A program made the position numbers and the translations under genes. A stretch of 45,503 nt of DNA from Prevotella sp. (GTDB lineage Bacteria; Bacteroidota; Bacteroidia; Bacteroidales; Bacteroidaceae): assembly GCA_017934525.1 (NCBI GenBank), contig JAGBJJ010000035.1:1-45503 (forward strand). Reading direction: 5' to 3'. Below are positions 38,949 through 45,503 of the stretch, piece after piece. The notes under the pieces are model-generated. The model had not been told where the DNA came from. It was given only the letters and a program-made list of their open reading frames with translations, and searched no databases. Positions within the stretch are counted from its first letter, which is position 1; every line of letters begins with the position of its first letter.

Positions 38949-40295
38949 TTATCGGGCTTCCTCGTTGTGGCGCTGGGGCGCCGCAATGCTGCGCGAGTGG
39001 AGGGTGCCGCCGGCCAGACGGGTCTCGAGCAGTGTGCCGGGAGGGGCGTCGGCGGGGGTGCGCAGCGCGTGGCCGTCGGCCATGGTGATGCTGTAGCCGC
39101 GGTTGAGAATGAGCTGCGGGTCGAGTGCCTTGGCACGCTGCTCCAGCAGCTGCAGCCTGTGGCGCTCGCTGGTGAGACGCAAGCCAATGGTCGGCTGCAG
39201 ACGGGCTTCGAGTGTGGCCAGCCGGTTGTGCTCACGCTCGAGACGCCTCAGCATGAGCTCAGCCAGCTGCAGGCTGATGTGCTCCAGACGGGCTTCGTGG
39301 CGTGCCTTTGCCAGCGAGAACAAGGGCGGTATGCGCTCCGTCAGCCGCAGCAGTCGCAGTCGCTCCACCTCCATGCGGCTCAGGGCGCTGCGCACAATGC
39401 GCTCCTGGCCGTCGTTGATGCGCAGCAGGAGCTGCTCGTGGTGGCTGATGAGATACTGGGCGGCGGCTGTGGGCGTCTTCACGCGCAGATGGCTCACCAT
39501 GTCGATGATGCTCTCGTCGCGGTCGTGGCCGATGCCGGTGATGATGGGCAGTGGAAACTGCGCCACATTCTCGGCCAGCGGCAGCGTGTCGAAGCCAGAG
39601 AGGTCGGCCGTGGCGCCGCCGCCGCGTATGATGACCACGCAGTCGAAGGGTAGATGAGGGGGTTTCTTTAATCCCTCATTTACGCGATATATCTCGTTCA
39701 GTGCCTTGATGATGCTCTGCTCCACCTGCTCGCCCTGCATAATGGCGGGGAAGAGGGTGGTCTCGAAGCGGAAGGGAGAGTCGGCCAGCTGGGCGGCAAA
39801 GTCGCCGTAACCGGCGGCCGTCTCGCTGCTGATGACGGCTATGTGCAGGCAGAAGGGGGGCAACTGGAGCTGTTTCTGCAGGTCGAAGATGCCTTCCTGG
39901 CGCAGCTGGCTGATAATCTGCTGCCGGCGTCGCGCCATGTCGCCCAGGGTGAACGTGGGGTCGATGTCGGTGACGATCCATGAGAAGCCGTAGGCCTCGT
40001 GAAACTGTGCGTAGACCCTCAGCCTCACCTTCAGTCCGGCGCGCAGCGGCTGGCCGGCGGTGCGCTCGAAGTAGGGTTGTAGCATGGCCCACGTGCTGCG
40101 CCAGCAGCGTGCCTGTGCGCGGGCCACGGGGGTGTTGGAGCCTGCATCTTTCTCGATGAGCTCCATGTAGCAGTGGCCCCTCGACTCGCGGCACTCCGAC
40201 AGCTCGGCCTCCACCCAGTATTCGCGGTTGAGGCTCTGCTCGATGGTCATGCGAACCAGCGTGTTCAGTTCCAGCAGTGTCAGTGTCTCATTCAT
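38949..40295 (-). CDS. xseA: Exodeoxyribonuclease VII large subunit
   Basis: A 448-residue protein with an N-terminal OB-fold domain (about 5-110, NREYWVEAELSE, GHCYMELIEKD) and the catalytic domain with VIIRGGGATADLSGFD and PIITGIGHDRDESIIDMVS, followed by a helical region that binds XseB. Cytoplasmic; takes part in DNA repair. It lies 37 bp downstream of the S8 protease gene and 36 bp upstream of xseB. Confidence 0.93.
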   Translation of the reverse strand: MNETLTLLELNTLVRMTIEQSLNREYWVEAELSECRESRGHCYMELIEKDAGSNTPVARAQARCWRSTWAMLQPYFERTAGQPLRAGLKVRLRVYAQFHEAYGFSWIVTDIDPTFTLGDMARRRQQIISQLRQEGIFDLQKQLQLPPFCLHIAVISSETAAGYGDFAAQLADSPFRFETTLFPAIMQGEQVEQSIIKALNEIYRVNEGLKKPPHLPFDCVVIIRGGGATADLSGFDTLPLAENVAQFPLPIITGIGHDRDESIIDMVSHLRVKTPTAAAQYLISHHEQLLLRINDGQERIVRSALSRMEVERLRLLRLTERIPPLFSLAKARHEARLEHISLQLAELMLRRLEREHNRLATLEARLQPTIGLRLTSERHRLQLLEQRAKALDPQLILNRGYSITMADGHALRTPADAPPGTLLETRLAGGTLHSRSIAAPQRHNEEAR

Positions 40296-40332
40296 ACTCT
40301 ATTGTTTTTTCGGCATGCGAAGCGTGCCGTTC

Positions 40333-41745
40333 TCAGCGCTTCGCCGACTCTCGGGCTTTCCAGAAATCGGGGATGCCATATCCGAAGATGTTGGTGGGCT
40401 CGGCATACTGCGAAGCCGAACGGCGGACGAGGTCAATAATCTCGAGTGCCGTCTTGTCGGGCAGTGCCTGCCACAGACAGGCTACGAGGCCGCAGACGAT
40501 GGGGGTGGAGAACGACGTGCCCATGTCGTGCACCAGCGTGCCGCGTCCGGAGATGAGGGTGGCAGGTGCGCCCATGGCCACCACGTCGGGCTTCACGCGA
40601 CCGTCTTGCGACGGGCCGATGCTTGAGAAGGCCGCCAGCTGCTTGTCTTTGGTGATGGCTCCCACGGTGATGATGTCGCGCGCGTCGGCCGGCACGCCGA
40701 TTTTCTTCCACGGCCCCATGCCCGAGTTGCCGGCCGAGTTGCAGAGCACGATGCCCTTGGCCGCCAGCATCGAGGCCGAGCGCGAGATGAAGGCCGTCAG
40801 CCCGTCGAGGTCCTGCAGGCGATAGCTGCCGCGGTGGCCGTCGTAGTCGTAGTAGCCCAGGCTCGAGTTGATCACGTCGGCCCCCAGCGAGTCGGCCAGT
40901 TCGGCCGCCATGGTCCAGAAGTCTTCCTCCACGGGCTGCTCAAAGGCAGGCTCCTCGCAGCGCAGCAGCCAGTAGTGGGCGTCGGGCGCAGAGCCCATGG
41001 CCACCTCGGGTGCCTGTGCGGCCATGGCCGAGAGCACCTTGGTGCCGTGGTCGATTTCCATGGCGGGGTTTACCTTCGTGCTGCGGGTGCTCAGCGCAGG
41101 CGGGATGACGTCGCGCAGGCCTAAGACGACGGCCTTCTGCAGGGCGGGGATGCGGTCGTAGTTTTGGAAACCGCCGTCGAGGATGGCCACTACGAGTCCC
41201 TGCCCGCGGTAGCCGGCGTCGTGCAGGCGGTCGCCGCCCAGCATCTCAATCTGCTGGCGTGCCATGCCGTAGGGGTCGTTCTTCACCGAGTCCCACTGGT
41301 TGAAGTGCTCGTGCACGTTCCAGCGTATGTCTTCAGCCTTCTCGATGCTGTCGGGCGCGATGAACACACACTGCCACCGACTGACGCAGGGCAGCGATGT
41401 CAGGCGGTCGAGCAGCAGCGAGTCAGCAGAGCTCACCAGCACCGAGTTGTGCCAGCGGCTGGTGCCTACCACGGTGGCGCCGCCCTGCTCAAACAGCCTG
41501 ACGTATTTGCGGCTGACGGGCAGGTCGGTAGAGTCGACGGCCAGTCCCTGCCTGGCGCGGCGCTCCAGGCTCCGCTTCGATAGAAAGCGCTGCGGCTGGC
41601 TGAGGGAGTAGTCGCCCGCCCGCTTGTCGCAGAGCATATACCTATATATGTATGTCTTAGGTCCTGGCCGCTTCACTTTTGATGCACTCACCAAAAGGCA
41701 TGTCAGTACCATTGCCAGCAATAGTGTGATTCGTCGATTCATCAT
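40333..41745 (-). CDS. Subtilisin-like (S8) serine peptidase, secreted
   Basis: A 470-residue protein, started at the first of two adjacent ATGs (41745, MMNRRITLLLAMVL), giving an N-terminal signal peptide. A prodomain-like part (about 30-155) precedes the S8 domain with the triad Asp190 (ILDGGF), His233 (DHGTKV) and Ser411 (GTSFSTP), and the oxyanion Asn in CNSAGNSG. No sorting tail is visible, so it is probably periplasmic or released. The promoter lies in a gap shared with the divergent MATE gene; xseA follows after 37 bp. Confidence 0.92.
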   Translation of the reverse strand: MMNRRITLLLAMVLTCLLVSASKVKRPGPKTYIYRYMLCDKRAGDYSLSQPQRFLSKRSLERRARQGLAVDSTDLPVSRKYVRLFEQGGATVVGTSRWHNSVLVSSADSLLLDRLTSLPCVSRWQCVFIAPDSIEKAEDIRWNVHEHFNQWDSVKNDPYGMARQQIEMLGGDRLHDAGYRGQGLVVAILDGGFQNYDRIPALQKAVVLGLRDVIPPALSTRSTKVNPAMEIDHGTKVLSAMAAQAPEVAMGSAPDAHYWLLRCEEPAFEQPVEEDFWTMAAELADSLGADVINSSLGYYDYDGHRGSYRLQDLDGLTAFISRSASMLAAKGIVLCNSAGNSGMGPWKKIGVPADARDIITVGAITKDKQLAAFSSIGPSQDGRVKPDVVAMGAPATLISGRGTLVHDMGTSFSTPIVCGLVACLWQALPDKTALEIIDLVRRSASQYAEPTNIFGYGIPDFWKARESAKR

Positions 41746-41767
41746 TGGTTGGTTGATAATAGTGGGG

Positions 41768-41797
41768 CAAAGGTACATAATTTTGGCCTAAATTCAA
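41768..41797 (-). promoter_or_regulatory. Promoter of the S8 protease operon
   Basis: TTG (41797-41795), 19 bp, TACCTTTG (41775-41768) on the minus strand. The TTG lies inside the first 21-bp repeat unit of this intergenic region. Confidence 0.75.
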
Positions 41798-41842
41798 TAA
41801 GTTTTGGCCATAATTCGTCAGATAATGGCCAAAATTTGTGGT
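41780..41842. repeat. Three 21-bp repeats with TTTTGGCC core between divergent promoters
   Basis: TTTTGGCC at 41781 and 41802 and a variant TAATGGCC at 41823 are exactly 21 bp apart, each followed by an nnAATT-like stretch. The core, period and copy number equal those at 7701-7763. Here the array lies between and partly within the promoters of the S8 protease and MATE genes. Confidence 0.75.
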
Positions 41843-41859
41843 AAGAGCGAGCCAATCGT

Positions 41860-41890
41860 TTGGCGGTATCGCAAAAATTGTTTACCTTTG
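41860..41890 (+). promoter_or_regulatory. Promoter of the MATE operon
   Basis: TTG (41860-41862), 20 bp, TACCTTTG (41883-41890). The ATG at 41901 is only 10 bases on, so the leader would be very short (about six bases). Confidence 0.75.
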
Positions 41891-41900
41891 CAAGCACATT

Positions 41901-43250
41901 ATGGACAACAAACAGAAAGCTTTGGAGCTGGGGCAGAAGCCGGTGGGCAGTCTGCTGGCGCAGTATGCCCTGCCCGCCATCGTCGCGATGACGGCCTCCT
42001 CCCTCTATAACATCATCGACCGCGCCTCGATAGGTCAGGTGGTGGGAGCCGATGCCATCAATGGTCTGACTGTCACATTCCCTTTCATGAACCTGAGCGG
42101 TGCCTTCGGTGCTGCCGTGGGTGTGGGCGCCTCGACCTGCATCAGCGTGAAGCTGGGGCAGCGCGACTACCAGACGGCTGAGCACCTGCTGGGCAACACC
42201 GTGACGCTCAACCTCATCGTAGGCTTCCTCTTCATGGCCGTGAGCCTCGTCTTCCTCGACCCTATCCTGCGCTTCTTCGGGGCCAGCGATGTCACGCTGC
42301 CTTACGCGCGCGAGTTCATGGAGGTCATCCTGGCCGGCAATATGATTACCCACATGTATTTCGGCATGAATGCCGTGCTGCGCGCCAGCGGCAAGCCGCG
42401 CCATGCCATGTATGCCACGCTCTTCACCGTGTTCATGAACATCATCCTCGTGGTGTGCTTCGTATGGTGGTTCCGCTGGGGCATACGCGGCGCGGCGCTG
42501 GCCACCGTCACGTCGCAGACGCTGGCCCTGTGCTGGCAGATGTGGGTGTTCTCAGACAAGCGCGAGCTGCTCCACCTGAAGCGGGGCATCTATCGGCTGA
42601 AGGCCAACCTGGTGCGCAACATCATCAGCATCGGCATCTCGCCCTTCCTGATGAACGCCACGGCCTGCGTCATCGTCATCTTCATGAACAATCAGTTTAA
42701 GCGCTACGGCGGCGACATGGCCGTGGGCGCCTACGGCATTGCCAACACCATGGGCATGCTCTTCTTCATGTTTGTCATAGGCATCAATCAGGGCATGCAG
42801 CCCATTGCCGGCTATAACTACGGTGCTAAGAAATATGACCGCATGATGCGCTGTCTCAACCTGTCGATACTCTCGGCCACGGCCGTCATGACCTTTGGCT
42901 GGCTGCTGGCCATGCTCTTCCCGGGAGCCATGGCCCGCATCTTCACCACCGACCAGACGCAGATACAGATGGCTGCTGAGGGCATACGCCTCAACATGGT
43001 GCTCTTCCCCGTGATAGGTTTCCAGGCCGTGATTACCAACTTCTTCCAGTGCATAGGGCGGGTGAAAATCAGCATTTTCCTCTCGCTGTCGCGACAGCTG
43101 CTGTTTCTGCTGCCGCTGGTGCTGGTGCTGCCCCTCTTCTGGGGGTTGCGCGGAGTGTGGGTGTCGCTGCCTGCCAGCGATGGTGTGGCCTCGGTGGTGA
43201 CGGCCATTGTGATGTGGAGATATATGAGTAAAATAAAAGCCAATGGATAA
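41901..43250 (+). CDS. MATE family efflux transporter
   Basis: A 449-residue inner-membrane protein with about twelve helices in two homologous halves, started at 41901 (MDNKQKALELG) rather than at 41838, because the promoter lies between the two. GQKPVGSLLAQYALPAIVAM and the QPIAGYNYGAKKYDRM motif are typical of MATE proteins, which expel drugs or metabolites in exchange for Na+ or H+. Its stop overlaps the start of the cytidylate kinase-like gene by eight bases, so the operon is tightly coupled. Confidence 0.93.
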   Translation: MDNKQKALELGQKPVGSLLAQYALPAIVAMTASSLYNIIDRASIGQVVGADAINGLTVTFPFMNLSGAFGAAVGVGASTCISVKLGQRDYQTAEHLLGNTVTLNLIVGFLFMAVSLVFLDPILRFFGASDVTLPYAREFMEVILAGNMITHMYFGMNAVLRASGKPRHAMYATLFTVFMNIILVVCFVWWFRWGIRGAALATVTSQTLALCWQMWVFSDKRELLHLKRGIYRLKANLVRNIISIGISPFLMNATACVIVIFMNNQFKRYGGDMAVGAYGIANTMGMLFFMFVIGINQGMQPIAGYNYGAKKYDRMMRCLNLSILSATAVMTFGWLLAMLFPGAMARIFTTDQTQIQMAAEGIRLNMVLFPVIGFQAVITNFFQCIGRVKISIFLSLSRQLLFLLPLVLVLPLFWGLRGVWVSLPASDGVASVVTAIVMWRYMSKIKANG

Positions 43251-43860
43251 GCATCTGATTATCAACGTGGGTCGCCAGATAGGCTCCGGCGGACGTGCCG
43301 TGGCCAAGCTGCTGGCGCAGGCGTTCGGGGCACAGTTCTACGACCGCGAGATACTGGAGCTGGCCGCCCGGGAGAGCGGCTTCGCACCCGAGTTTTTCGA
43401 GAAGAACGACGAGCATAAGGGCTTCCTGCGCTCGCTGTTCAACCTGCATGCGCCTAACATGGGCAGCAGCACTTTCTACACCAGCGACTTCTCGCAGGAG
43501 GGGCTGTTCAAGCTGCAGAGCGACGCCATACGCAAGGCTGCCGAAGAGGCCGACTGCGTCTTCGTGGGCCGCTGTGCCGACTATGTGCTGCGCGACAATC
43601 CCGCCTGCTTCAACGTGTTCATCACTGCGTCGATGGACTTCCGCATCGACCATGTCTGCGAGCGCCACGGCTGTTCGCGCGACGAGGCGCGCCGCATGAT
43701 TGAGAAGGGCGAGCAGGAGCGGGCCTCCTACTACAACTACTACACGGGCAAGCGCTGGGGCCATGCTGAGAGCTATCACCTCTGCGTCGACGCCTCGCTG
43801 CTTGGCGTAGAGGCCACGGCCCGGTATATTGCCCAGTTTATTGAAGGCTACAACAAATGA
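43243..43860 (+). CDS. Cytidylate kinase-like protein
   Basis: A 205-residue protein of the cytidylate kinase-like family (PF13189). The N-terminal NVGRQIGSGGRAVAKLLA is the variant P-loop of this group, and FVGRCADYVL and CSRDEARRMIEKGEQERASYY resemble the NMP-binding and lid parts. The real substrate is unknown; it is not the housekeeping Cmk. Overlaps with the genes on both sides (8 and 4 bases) suggest coupled translation. Confidence 0.85.
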   Translation: MDKHLIINVGRQIGSGGRAVAKLLAQAFGAQFYDREILELAARESGFAPEFFEKNDEHKGFLRSLFNLHAPNMGSSTFYTSDFSQEGLFKLQSDAIRKAAEEADCVFVGRCADYVLRDNPACFNVFITASMDFRIDHVCERHGCSRDEARRMIEKGEQERASYYNYYTGKRWGHAESYHLCVDASLLGVEATARYIAQFIEGYNK

Positions 43861-44354
43861 AACGCATAGGCATCATCAGCGACACCCACGGCTACTGGGA
43901 CCCGAAGTATCTGCACTACTTCGAGCCCTGCGACGAGATATGGCACGCCGGCGACATAGGCTCCGTGGAGGTGGCCGAGAAGCTGGCGGCCTTCCGCCCG
44001 CTGCGCGCCGTCTGCGGCAACTGCGACGGCGGCGACCTGCGGCTGATGTACCGCGAGCTGAACCGCTTCAGGTGTGAGGACGTCGACGTGCTCATCAAGC
44101 ACATCGGCGGCTATCCCGGCCGCTACGACGCCAGCATACGCGCCACGCTCTTTGCCAATCCGCCGCAGCTCTTCATTGCCGGCCACTCGCACATACTGAA
44201 GGTGCAGTACGACAAGACGCTCGGCCTGCTGCATATCAACCCGGGAGCGGCTGGCATGCAGGGATGGCACAAGGAGCGCACGCTCGTCAGACTGACCGTA
44301 GACGGCAGTCAGTTTAAGGATTGTGAAGTAATAACTTTAGGCAGCGATGTATAG
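43857..44354 (+). CDS. YfcE/MJ0936-type metallophosphoesterase
   Basis: A 165-residue calcineurin-like phosphoesterase. The metal ligands appear as DTH (residues 9-11), GDIG, GNCDG, a His in LIKHIGG and GHSH, followed by INPGA, the standard order for the YfcE group, which hydrolyses phosphodiesters in vitro. Physiological substrate unknown. Its ATG overlaps the previous stop (ATGA). Confidence 0.9.
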   Translation: MKRIGIISDTHGYWDPKYLHYFEPCDEIWHAGDIGSVEVAEKLAAFRPLRAVCGNCDGGDLRLMYRELNRFRCEDVDVLIKHIGGYPGRYDASIRATLFANPPQLFIAGHSHILKVQYDKTLGLLHINPGAAGMQGWHKERTLVRLTVDGSQFKDCEVITLGSDV

Positions 44355-44532
44355 ATACTCGGTCATGGCGCTTTCCACAACGGTTGTGTTCGTTGTGATT
44401 TACGTGTTGCTCGACCTGCTCTTTGGGACGGCAATCAGCTGGGGCTCCGTGCTGTTCGAAGGTGTAGTGTTCGGCCTCCTGATGACGGGCATCCAGTATT
44501 ATAAAGAAAGGAAAAACAACAATATAGAATAA
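44347..44532 (+). CDS. Small two-helix membrane protein
   Basis: A 61-residue protein with two hydrophobic segments (about 6-26 and 33-49) and a basic/Asn-rich tail (YYKERKNNNIE). It overlaps the phosphoesterase gene by eight bases and ends six bases before the dTDP-glucose dehydratase gene. I do not recognise a family; the tight packing supports that it is a real gene. Confidence 0.7.
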   Translation: MYRYSVMALSTTVVFVVIYVLLDLLFGTAISWGSVLFEGVVFGLLMTGIQYYKERKNNNIE

Positions 44533-44538
44533 GCTATT

Positions 44539-45503
44539 ATGAAAAAAACTATCGTAATCACCGGCGGTGCCGGATTCATAGGCAGTCATGTGGTGCGACT
44601 CTTTGTGAACAAGTATCCCGACTACCACATCATCAACCTCGACAAACTTACCTATGCCGGCAACCTGGCTAACCTGAAGGACATAGAGAACCGCCCTAAT
44701 TATGATTTCGTGCGCATGGACATCTGCGACTTCGAGCCGTTCTACCAGCTCATGCAGCAGAAGCATGTAGACGGCATCATACACCTGGCCGCCGAGAGCC
44801 ATGTGGACCGCAGCATCAAGGACCCCTTCACCTTCGCTCGCACCAATGTCATGGGCACGCTGTCGCTGCTGCAGGCTGCCAAGCTCTACTGGGAGAGCCT
44901 GCCGGAGAAGTATGAGGGCAAGCGCTTCTACCATATCTCCACCGACGAGGTCTATGGCGCCCTGGAGCTCACGCATCCCGAGGGCATCGAGCCGCCCTTC
45001 ACCACTAAGGCGTCGTCGGCCAGCCATCATCTGGCCTACGGCGAGAAGTTCTTCACCGAGGACCTGAAGTATCAGCCCCACTCGCCCTATAGCGCTGCCA
45101 AGGCATCGAGCGACCACTTTGTGCGGGCCTATCACGACACCTACGGGCTGCCCACTATCGTGACCAACTGCTCGAACAACTACGGGCCCTACCAGTTTCC
45201 TGAAAAGCTCATCCCGCTGTTCATCAACAACATCCGCCACCGCAAGGCGCTGCCCGTCTATGGTAAGGGCGAGAACGTGCGCGACTGGCTCTACGTGGAA
45301 GACCACGCCCGCGCCATCGACCTCATCTTCCATGAGGGTAAGGTGGCCGAGACCTACAACATCGGCGGTTTCAACGAGTGGAAGAACATCGACATCATCC
45401 GCGTGCTCATCAACACCGTCGACCGCCTGCTGGGCCGACGTGAGGGCGAGGACATGGACCTCATCACCTACGTCACCGACCGTGCCGGCCACGACCTGCG
45501 CTA
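44539..45503 (+). CDS. rfbB: dTDP-glucose 4,6-dehydratase, partial (runs off the window)
   Basis: The first 321 residues of an extended SDR enzyme that turns dTDP-glucose into dTDP-4-keto-6-deoxyglucose for rhamnose and other deoxysugars. GGAGFIGS (9-16) binds NAD, TDEVYG holds Thr135, Asp136 and Glu137, and YSAAK gives Tyr184 and Lys188. HLAAESHVDRSI and NNYGPYQFPEKLIP are family signatures. An insert between the TDE and YxxxK motifs (about 140-180) is longer than in Escherichia coli. Surface polysaccharide genes may continue to the right. Confidence 0.94.
   Translation, partial: MKKTIVITGGAGFIGSHVVRLFVNKYPDYHIINLDKLTYAGNLANLKDIENRPNYDFVRMDICDFEPFYQLMQQKHVDGIIHLAAESHVDRSIKDPFTFARTNVMGTLSLLQAAKLYWESLPEKYEGKRFYHISTDEVYGALELTHPEGIEPPFTTKASSASHHLAYGEKFFTEDLKYQPHSPYSAAKASSDHFVRAYHDTYGLPTIVTNCSNNYGPYQFPEKLIPLFINNIRHRKALPVYGKGENVRDWLYVEDHARAIDLIFHEGKVAETYNIGGFNEWKNIDIIRVLINTVDRLLGRREGEDMDLITYVTDRAGHDLR

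Noticed and set aside
44314-45492. 392-residue minus-strand open frame at the right edge
   Set aside because: Antisense to a certain dTDP-glucose 4,6-dehydratase, with no recognisable features.

Overview
The window looks like a chromosomal piece of a high-GC member of the Bacteroidales, most likely Prevotellaceae. The pointers are the Bacteroidetes promoter pattern (TTG, 19-20 bp, TAnnTTTG) before most transcription units, DUF4625 lipoproteins, DUF4492 ahead of cydAB, an interpain-like C10 protease, a BspA-like leucine-rich repeat protein, TonB receptors with small partner proteins, and secreted proteins ending in Prevotella-type C-terminal sorting tails. Class III (anaerobic) ribonucleotide reductase plus cytochrome bd suggests an anaerobe that tolerates traces of oxygen. 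No rRNA, tRNA, IS element, prophage or CRISPR array was seen.

Layout. 1-523: two repeat arrays built from related words in opposite orientation, meeting at a 28-bp inverted repeat. 538-4500 (minus): a five-gene operon of two His/Cys-rich membrane proteins, a TonB receptor and two DUF4625 lipoproteins, probably for metal uptake. 4597-7500 (minus): nrdD-nrdG, with two matching palindromes upstream of the promoter. 7500-8006: non-coding sequence, a 21-bp-period repeat, a strong terminator and an overlooked 58-residue gene directly downstream of a 1079-residue C10 cysteine protease (8007-11246). 11418-19684 (minus): SDR oxidoreductase, GH92 mannosidase, PKD-domain secreted protein, and DUF4492-cydA-cydB. 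19831-25796 (plus): coiled-coil membrane protein, TolC, HlyD and two ABC-2 permeases, with no ATPase. 26110-28420 (plus): a secreted multidomain protein broken by a reading-frame change. 28557-29135 (plus): 5-formyltetrahydrofolate cyclo-ligase, whose stop codon overlaps that of the convergent mrp. 29132-35297 (minus): trmB, leucine-rich repeat protein, TonB receptor, heavy-metal-associated protein and mrp in one tight run. 35362-38717 (minus): serpin lipoprotein, then ilvE-CD225-DUF2752. 38730-41797 (minus): S8 protease, xseA, xseB. 41860-45503 (plus): MATE transporter, cytidylate kinase-like protein, phosphoesterase, small membrane protein and the start of a dTDP-glucose 4,6-dehydratase that runs off the window.

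Themes. Two separate TonB systems with metal-ligand-rich partners suggest metal acquisition at the cell surface. Secreted proteolysis is represented by the C10 and S8 proteases, with a serpin as a possible protective inhibitor. Nothing here is a proven new system. The best candidates are the C10 protease with its small acidic downstream gene, the 21-bp-period repeats at two distant loci, the facing repeat arrays at the left edge, and the paired palindromes upstream of nrdD.
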